Below are positions 1 to 7,831 of a DNA stretch of 7,831 bases, piece by piece. The notes beneath the pieces were generated by a model that searched no databases, was not told where the DNA came from, and worked only from the letters and a program-made list of their open reading frames with translations. The DNA is from Bifidobacterium sp. UBA6881 (GTDB taxonomy: Bacteria > Actinomycetota > Actinomycetes > Actinomycetales > Bifidobacteriaceae). Within the stretch, counting starts at the first letter, position 1, and each line of letters begins with the position of its first letter. The stretch is from NCBI GenBank assembly GCA_002451435.1, contig DKCF01000082.1:17582-25412 (forward strand), in the 5' to 3' direction. The translations under genes were made by a program, and so were the position numbers.

Positions 1-101
1 TCCCCATGTGGTCGCTCACTCGCGCGGAGCGTCCGCATGGAGAGACATTCAATTATCAACGCCCTTCATACGGACACCGGTGGCCGTGCAAAAAGCAACG
101 A

Positions 102-761
102 TCATCGTCCGCCGGCGAAGTTCAGCTGACGCCACGCCTCATAGATGGCGATGGACGCGCAGTTGGTGAGGTTCAGGGAGCGCAGTGACGGCCGCATCGG
201 CAGACGCACCTGTTCCGCCACGTGGGGGCCGGCCATGATGTCCATCGGATCGGGGATGTTGCCCGGCTCCGGCCCGAACAGCAGAATGTCGGTCGGCTTG
301 TATTCGATATCGGTGTACAGCTTGGTGGCGTGCGCGGTGAACGCGATGATGCGCGAACCCGGCATGGATTCCACGAGGTTGTCGAAATCCGGGTGCAGCA
401 CCACATGGGCCATGTCGTGGTAGTCGAGGCCGGCGCGACGCAGCTTGGTATCGCGCAGATTGAACCCCAGCGGCTCCACCAGATGCAGGATCGTGCCCGT
501 CACCGCGCACAGACGGATCGCGGAACCGGTATTGCCGGGGATGCGGGGGGAGTAGTAGCACAGATGCGGCGTCGAGGTTTCCGCTTTGGCCGCGTCCTCG
601 GCACTCAGCATGGCGTCCACCACGGAAATCGGATTGCCGTGCGCGTCGGTCACCAGCTCGTCGGGACCGTAGTTCGATTTGCGGTAGCCGTATTCGAACA
701 TTTTCTCGACTTTGGCTTCCGCCGCGCTGTGCGCGTCAATGGTGTGTTCTTCGTTCGTCAT
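102..761 (-). CDS. trmL: tRNA (cytidine/uridine-34 2'-O)-methyltransferase, TrmL-like SPOUT family
   Basis: A 219-residue protein whose residues from about 67 onward match the TrmL branch of the SpoU/SPOUT methyltransferases. TrmL uses S-adenosylmethionine to methylate the 2'-hydroxyl of the wobble nucleoside of certain tRNA-Leu species in the cytoplasm. Visible family motifs are IPGNTGSAIRLC (74-85), the LRRAGLDYH segment (107-115), the cofactor-knot loop LLFGPEPGNIP (160-170), and the C-terminal RSLNLTNCASIAIYEAWRQ (194-212). These match the order and spacing of E. coli TrmL as I know it. The usual enzyme is about 155-160 residues; the surplus here is a roughly 65-residue N-terminal extension of unknown role. 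Internal Met codons at residues 21 and 51 could be alternative starts; Met51 would give a 169-residue, family-sized protein. I chose the first Met because the extension reads as plausible protein. No clear Shine-Dalgarno sequence precedes it. The gene diverges from mutY. Family assignment is firm; the exact tRNA substrate is inferred. Confidence 0.9.
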   Translation of the reverse strand: MTNEEHTIDAHSAAEAKVEKMFEYGYRKSNYGPDELVTDAHGNPISVVDAMLSAEDAAKAETSTPHLCYYSPRIPGNTGSAIRLCAVTGTILHLVEPLGFNLRDTKLRRAGLDYHDMAHVVLHPDFDNLVESMPGSRIIAFTAHATKLYTDIEYKPTDILLFGPEPGNIPDPMDIMAGPHVAEQVRLPMRPSLRSLNLTNCASIAIYEAWRQLNFAGGR

Positions 762-769
762 AAATGCTA

Positions 770-775
770 AGAATA
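770..775 (-). promoter_or_regulatory. Candidate -10 box for trmL (near-leaderless transcript)
   Basis: On the minus strand the hexamer TATTCT (TANNNT pattern) lies 8 nt before the trmL ATG at 761. Normal spacing would start the mRNA about 2 nt before the start codon, which fits the lack of a Shine-Dalgarno sequence. I see no good -35 hexamer, so this is only a candidate. Confidence 0.25.
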
Positions 776-781
776 GGTACG

Positions 782-1717
782 ATGAACGACACGAACGAAC
801 GGTTGGAAGAAGCCGGTGAGATTCAGAACGCCCTCGCGCAATGGTGGCGGGAATGCGCCCGCGACCTTCCATGGCGTTTCGGCCGTACCACGCCATGGGG
901 CGTGCTGGTTTCCGAGGTGATGAGCCAGCAGACGCAGATGGGCCGTGTCGTGCCGTACTGGACCGAATGGATGGAACGCTGGCCCGATGCCGCGGCGCTC
1001 GCGGCCGCGCCGAAATCCGAGGTGATCGCGGCCTGGGGGCGACTTGGATACCCGCGTCGTGCATTGCGGCTGCGCGAATGCGCCATCGCGGTCGCCAATG
1101 ATTTCCATGACGAGCTTCCGCGTACCTATGACGAATTGATGGATTTGCCCGGCGTGGGCGATTACACCGCCAGCGCGGTGATGAGCTTCGCTTTCGGCGC
1201 CCGCATAGCGGTGGTCGACACGAATATCCGCCGTGTGCTGTCGCGGGCGTTCCTCGGCGAGGAATCGCTCGGCGGCGCGGCGAGCCCCGCGGAACGCGCG
1301 TTGGCGAATCGCGTGCTTCCCGAAGACAACGCCGCGAAGGTCCGTCGTTTCGACCGGCCGTCCGTGGTGTGGAACCAGTCGGTCATGGAATTGGGCGCAA
1401 CCGTGTGCACGGCGAAGAAGCCGCTATGCGATTCATGCCCGATCGCATCGTACTGCGTGTTCCTGCGGCATGGCAGGCCGGGATTGGGGGAGCGGCGCAC
1501 GCGCCCTCGCCAACGGTTCCAGGGAACCGATCGGCAGGTGCGCGGACTGGTGCTGGATGCGTTGCGCGCGTTGCCTGAGGGGAAGTCCCGATTGGACCGC
1601 GCCGATCTCGAACGGCTATGGCCCGATCATATTCAGCTCGACAAATGCGTCGCGTCGTTGGACGAAGACGGGCTGATCGAGATCCTGCCGGGTGGGGAAG
1701 TGCGCTTTCCCGTATGA
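782..1717 (+). CDS. mutY: A/G-specific adenine DNA glycosylase MutY (short actinobacterial form)
   Basis: A 311-residue base-excision-repair glycosylase that removes adenine mispaired with 8-oxoguanine (or G), preventing G:C to T:A transversions. The catalytic Glu is in the SEVMSQQTQ motif (Glu45). The helix-hairpin-helix is LPGVGDYTASAV (122-133), with Tyr128 where E. coli MutY has Ser120 but Bacillus-type enzymes have Tyr. The conserved Asp is in VVDTNIRRVLSR (Asp146). A [4Fe-4S] cluster site C-X6-C-X2-C-X5-C is complete at Cys209, 216, 219 and 225. After the cluster there is only about an 85-residue tail, ending in a segment that looks like a small helical or winged-helix unit (about 248-311). 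The C-terminal NUDIX/MutT-like 8-oxoG-recognition domain of 350-residue MutY proteins is absent, as I understand is usual in actinobacteria. The start at 782 is preferred; an in-frame ATG at 764 adds six residues but lies 2 nt from the divergent trmL start. Shine-Dalgarno signal is weak (AGG at 775-777). Confidence 0.93.
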   Translation: MNDTNERLEEAGEIQNALAQWWRECARDLPWRFGRTTPWGVLVSEVMSQQTQMGRVVPYWTEWMERWPDAAALAAAPKSEVIAAWGRLGYPRRALRLRECAIAVANDFHDELPRTYDELMDLPGVGDYTASAVMSFAFGARIAVVDTNIRRVLSRAFLGEESLGGAASPAERALANRVLPEDNAAKVRRFDRPSVVWNQSVMELGATVCTAKKPLCDSCPIASYCVFLRHGRPGLGERRTRPRQRFQGTDRQVRGLVLDALRALPEGKSRLDRADLERLWPDHIQLDKCVASLDEDGLIEILPGGEVRFPV

Positions 1718-1794
1718 ATCCCCTTGCACGTATGCTCCAGGTCGACGTTCCGTCGCGAGTGGAAATGTGCGCTTTCCCGCATAAAACTTCCCGC
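1694..1794. repeat. 13-bp direct repeat with small hairpins around the mutY 3' end
   Basis: GTGCGCTTTCCCG occurs at 1700-1712, inside the last mutY codons, and again at 1767-1779 in the intergenic gap, 67 bp apart. Each copy can fold with its left flank: GGGGAAG/TGCG/CTTTCCC at 1694-1711 (7-bp stem with one G-U pair) and GGAAA/7-nt loop/TTTCC at 1761-1777. A further TTCCCGC follows at 1788-1794, repeating 1774-1780. Neither hairpin has a T tract, so neither is a standard intrinsic terminator. The repeat may be a remnant of a local duplication of the mutY end; a protein or RNA binding role is possible but unsupported. Confidence 0.45.
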
Positions 1795-1821
1795 TGAGCC
1801 GCCGTCGCCGTTTCCGCGCTG

Positions 1822-1827
1822 TAGACT
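1822..1827 (+). promoter_or_regulatory. Candidate -10 box for a leaderless transcript of the 1836 gene
   Basis: TAGACT (TANNNT) ends 8 nt before the ATG at 1836, which would place transcription start 0-2 nt before the start codon. The ATG has no convincing Shine-Dalgarno sequence (only GGG at 1828-1830, too weak), and leaderless mRNAs are common in actinobacteria. No clear -35 hexamer is visible. Confidence 0.35.
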
Positions 1828-1835
1828 GGGCAATC

Positions 1836-2483
1836 ATGGCACAGAAGAATTCCATGGGACGGGTCGGGAAGCGCAATGACCGTCAACAGGCGATTTTCCG
1901 CAGGCGTCGCATCGTCGTGGGCGTCGCGGCGGTCGCGGCCGTCGCGTTGGTGGTGTTTTGCGTGTACTCGTTGTCGGTGGGATTCGCTGCGGTGAACCGC
2001 GAGATCCACCATGCCGAGATCTACGCGGTCTCGCGCAAGGCGGTTCCGACGCCGAGCGCGGTGCGCAAAAGCAAGGTGGCGAAATGCAATTCCTCGGATG
2101 TCGCGCTCACGTTGACGCCGGCCGCGTCGTCGTTCGGCGTGGGCGGCACGCTTGACTTCACCACGGGCGTCAGATACGACGGTGCGAACAAGGCGGGCTG
2201 CCTGATCGACATGTCGGCGACGAACGTGGTGCTGACGATCAGGTCCGGCGGCAGTGTGGTCTGGAAATCGAACCTGTGCCCGGTTGATGCGGACTATCGG
2301 TTGATCGCGAAGGGCGACAAGGTCGAGGGATCCATCACCTGGCCTGGCGTGCGCAGCGGGAGCGGATGCACGGAGGACCAATCCACGTTGCCGAAGGTGG
2401 AGAAGGGCGTGTACAGCGCGCAGATCTCGCTCGCCAAGGACGCGAAGGCGAAGTCCGAACCCGTCGGAATCACCGTGGAATAG
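1836..2483 (+). CDS. Single-pass membrane protein with extracytoplasmic beta-rich domain, function unknown
   Basis: A 215-residue protein that I do not recognise as a named family. The N-terminus is basic (about residues 9-25, ending in four consecutive Arg) and is followed by one hydrophobic segment at about 26-50 rich in Val and Ala. This predicts a cytoplasmic N-terminus and an exported C-terminal part, with no cleavage site I would trust. A short Pro-containing linker (about 68-83) leads to a beta-strand-rich domain (84-215) with four Cys at 84, 122, 148 and 178, suitable for two disulfides outside the membrane. The run from the Gly-Gly-Ser-Val-Val-Trp strand through the ITWPG and GVYSAQISLA segments loosely resembles Ig-like BsuPI-type beta-sandwich domains; that is a pattern impression, not a domain hit. 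It lies 118 bp after mutY and 158 bp before rpoB on the same strand. A role in transcription cannot be inferred from position alone. Confidence 0.82.
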   Translation: MAQKNSMGRVGKRNDRQQAIFRRRRIVVGVAAVAAVALVVFCVYSLSVGFAAVNREIHHAEIYAVSRKAVPTPSAVRKSKVAKCNSSDVALTLTPAASSFGVGGTLDFTTGVRYDGANKAGCLIDMSATNVVLTIRSGGSVVWKSNLCPVDADYRLIAKGDKVEGSITWPGVRSGSGCTEDQSTLPKVEKGVYSAQISLAKDAKAKSEPVGITVE

Positions 2484-2492
2484 AAAATCTAC

Positions 2493-2502
2493 AGCATATG
2501 CT
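2493..2502. promoter_or_regulatory. Perfect 10-bp palindrome upstream of rpoB
   Basis: AGCATATGCT is perfectly self-complementary and lies just after the stop codon of the upstream gene, at the head of the rpoB leader. It overlaps the TG of a candidate extended -10 element (2499-2507). It could be a binding site for a dimeric regulator, but a 10-bp palindrome can also arise by chance and no matching regulator is visible here. Confidence 0.3.
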
Positions 2503-2538
2503 ATTCTAATGACTTTGCGTACATGCGTGTCATATAGC
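2499..2538 (+). promoter_or_regulatory. Candidate rpoBC promoter region
   Basis: Two overlapping candidates can be read. The first is an extended -10, TGC followed by TATTCT (2499-2507), with no -35 and a predicted start near 2514. The second is ATGACT (2509-2514, four of six matches to TTGACA), an 18-bp spacer and TATAGC (2533-2538, four of six matches to TATAAT), with a start near 2545. Either would give a leader of roughly 100-130 nt before the rpoB TTG at 2642. The arms ATGAC (2509-2513) and GTCAT (2529-2533) form an inverted repeat across the spacer of the second candidate, and TGCGT is directly repeated inside it (2516-2520, 2524-2528). A promoter is expected here because the upstream gene is unrelated and rpoBC must be strongly expressed; which element is used is undecided. 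Confidence 0.35.
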
Positions 2539-2567
2539 GGGCACGCTGACAAGGAAGAAGCGCCCGC
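2537..2567 (+). other. Inverted repeat in the rpoB leader
   Basis: GCGGGC (2537-2542) is the reverse complement of GCCCGC (2562-2567), with 19 nt between them that include an AAGGAAG run (2551-2557). In RNA this would be a 6-bp GC-only stem with a large loop, formed only if transcription starts upstream of 2537. No T tract follows. Significance is uncertain. Confidence 0.3.
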
Positions 2568-2629
2568 GTATTAGGCATATGGTGGCCAATGGGAGCGCTT
2601 CCGGGGAAAACTACGATTTAGCGAGCGAT

Positions 2630-2634
2630 AAGGA
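2630..2634 (+). promoter_or_regulatory. Ribosome binding site deciding the rpoB start
   Basis: AAGGA lies 7 nt before the TTG at 2642, an ideal Shine-Dalgarno spacing. The upstream in-frame ATG at 2579 has only an AGG three nt before it (2573-2575), and the next AAGGA-like run is 21 nt away. This favours translation from the TTG. Confidence 0.65.
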
Positions 2635-2641
2635 ACGTCCA

Positions 2642-6202
<3,561 letters not shown>

Positions 6203-6217
6203 TCTGAACGGGTTTGC

Positions 6218-6246
6218 GGTGGGGCCGCCCATGGTGCGGTCCCACC
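6218..6246 (+). other. Strong stem-loop between rpoB and rpoC
   Basis: GGTGGGGCCGC (6218-6228) pairs with GCGGTCCCACC (6236-6246) through 11 pairs, one of them G-U, around a 7-nt loop CCATGGT. It begins 15 nt after the rpoB stop. The downstream sequence has no T tract, so it is not a standard intrinsic terminator; partial attenuation, RNase processing or protection of the rpoB mRNA 3' end are the likely options. An 8-bp palindrome CGGATCCG (6248-6255) follows immediately. Confidence 0.6.
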
Positions 6247-6291
6247 ACGGATCCGACGACAAACGTGATTAAGCATTAAGAATCGATAGAC

Positions 6292-6295
6292 AGGA
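6292..6295 (+). promoter_or_regulatory. rpoC ribosome binding site
   Basis: AGGA ends 7 nt before the GTG at 6303, supporting the GTG start. The resulting N-terminus (Val/Met-Leu-Asp-Val-Asn) matches the usual actinobacterial RpoC start. Confidence 0.65.
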
Positions 6296-6302
6296 CAATA
6301 GA

Positions 6303-7831
<1,529 letters not shown>

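Noticed and set aside
1..101. Short dyads in the leading 101 bp (GCGGA/TCCGC at 25-37, an imperfect one centred on CACCGGTG at 75-82) as a possible trmL terminator or part of an RNA gene.
   Set aside because: Stems are short or imperfect, no T tract follows on either strand in the right place, and I could not fold a tRNA. No convincing coding frame either.
222..770. A 182-residue plus-strand open frame antisense to trmL.
   Set aside because: It lies wholly over the well-supported trmL gene, and its His/Val/Gly/Arg-rich translation looks like a frame shadow.
1773..1794. TTTCCCGC-like motifs resembling eukaryotic E2F sites or G-quadruplex tracts on the opposite strand.
   Set aside because: E2F is not bacterial, and only two or three G runs of three are present, not the four needed for a quadruplex.
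2579..2641. ATG-initiated 21-residue N-terminal extension of RpoB.
   Set aside because: No good ribosome binding site, and codon use unlike the rest of rpoB. The TTG at 2642 has a well-spaced AAGGA. Kept as an alternative in the rpoB entry.
6268..6290. ATTAAG direct repeat (6268-6273 and 6275-6280) and AT-rich stretch as an internal rpoC promoter.
   Set aside because: No hexamer close to TATAAT with a -35 at proper distance; an AT-rich stretch just before a start codon is common and aids translation.

Overview
The window is an ordinary piece of GC-rich actinobacterial core chromosome, very probably from a Bifidobacterium. The basis is the beta and beta-prime RNA polymerase sequences, including the long charged actinobacterial insertion near the N-terminus of RpoC, an adenine glycosylase without a NUDIX domain, and strong avoidance of TTA, CTA and TCA codons in the polymerase genes. 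I cannot name the species from sequence alone. I see no mobile element, CRISPR array, tRNA, rRNA or phage gene.

Layout. Positions 1-101 hold no convincing gene, only short GC-rich dyads. A TrmL-type tRNA wobble-nucleoside 2'-O-methyltransferase runs on the minus strand (102-761). Diverging from it, with only 20 bp between the two start codons, is mutY (782-1717, plus). A 118-bp gap carrying a 13-bp direct repeat leads to a gene for a single-pass membrane protein of unknown function (1836-2483). A 158-bp leader with candidate promoter elements and symmetric sequences precedes rpoB (2642-6202; I prefer a TTG start over the upstream ATG at 2579). A 100-bp spacer with a strong stem-loop separates it from rpoC, which starts with GTG at 6303 and runs off the window end at codon 509, before the catalytic NADFDGD loop.

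How the genes work together. rpoB and rpoC encode the two large catalytic subunits of RNA polymerase and are almost certainly cotranscribed. In this window rpoB is not preceded by rplJ/rplL; its upstream neighbours are the membrane protein and mutY, so polymerase transcription here probably starts in the 2484-2641 leader. MutY (DNA repair) and TrmL (tRNA modification) are unrelated housekeeping functions that share a very compact divergent start region. Several genes look likely to use leaderless or near-leaderless mRNAs, whereas rpoB and rpoC have recognisable Shine-Dalgarno sequences.

I looked for an undescribed system and did not find one. The points worth a second look are small: the rpoB start site, an Asn at the rifampicin-contact His position of RpoB, a Cys in the active-site GNKG motif, the rpoB-rpoC stem-loop, and symmetric elements in the rpoB promoter region.
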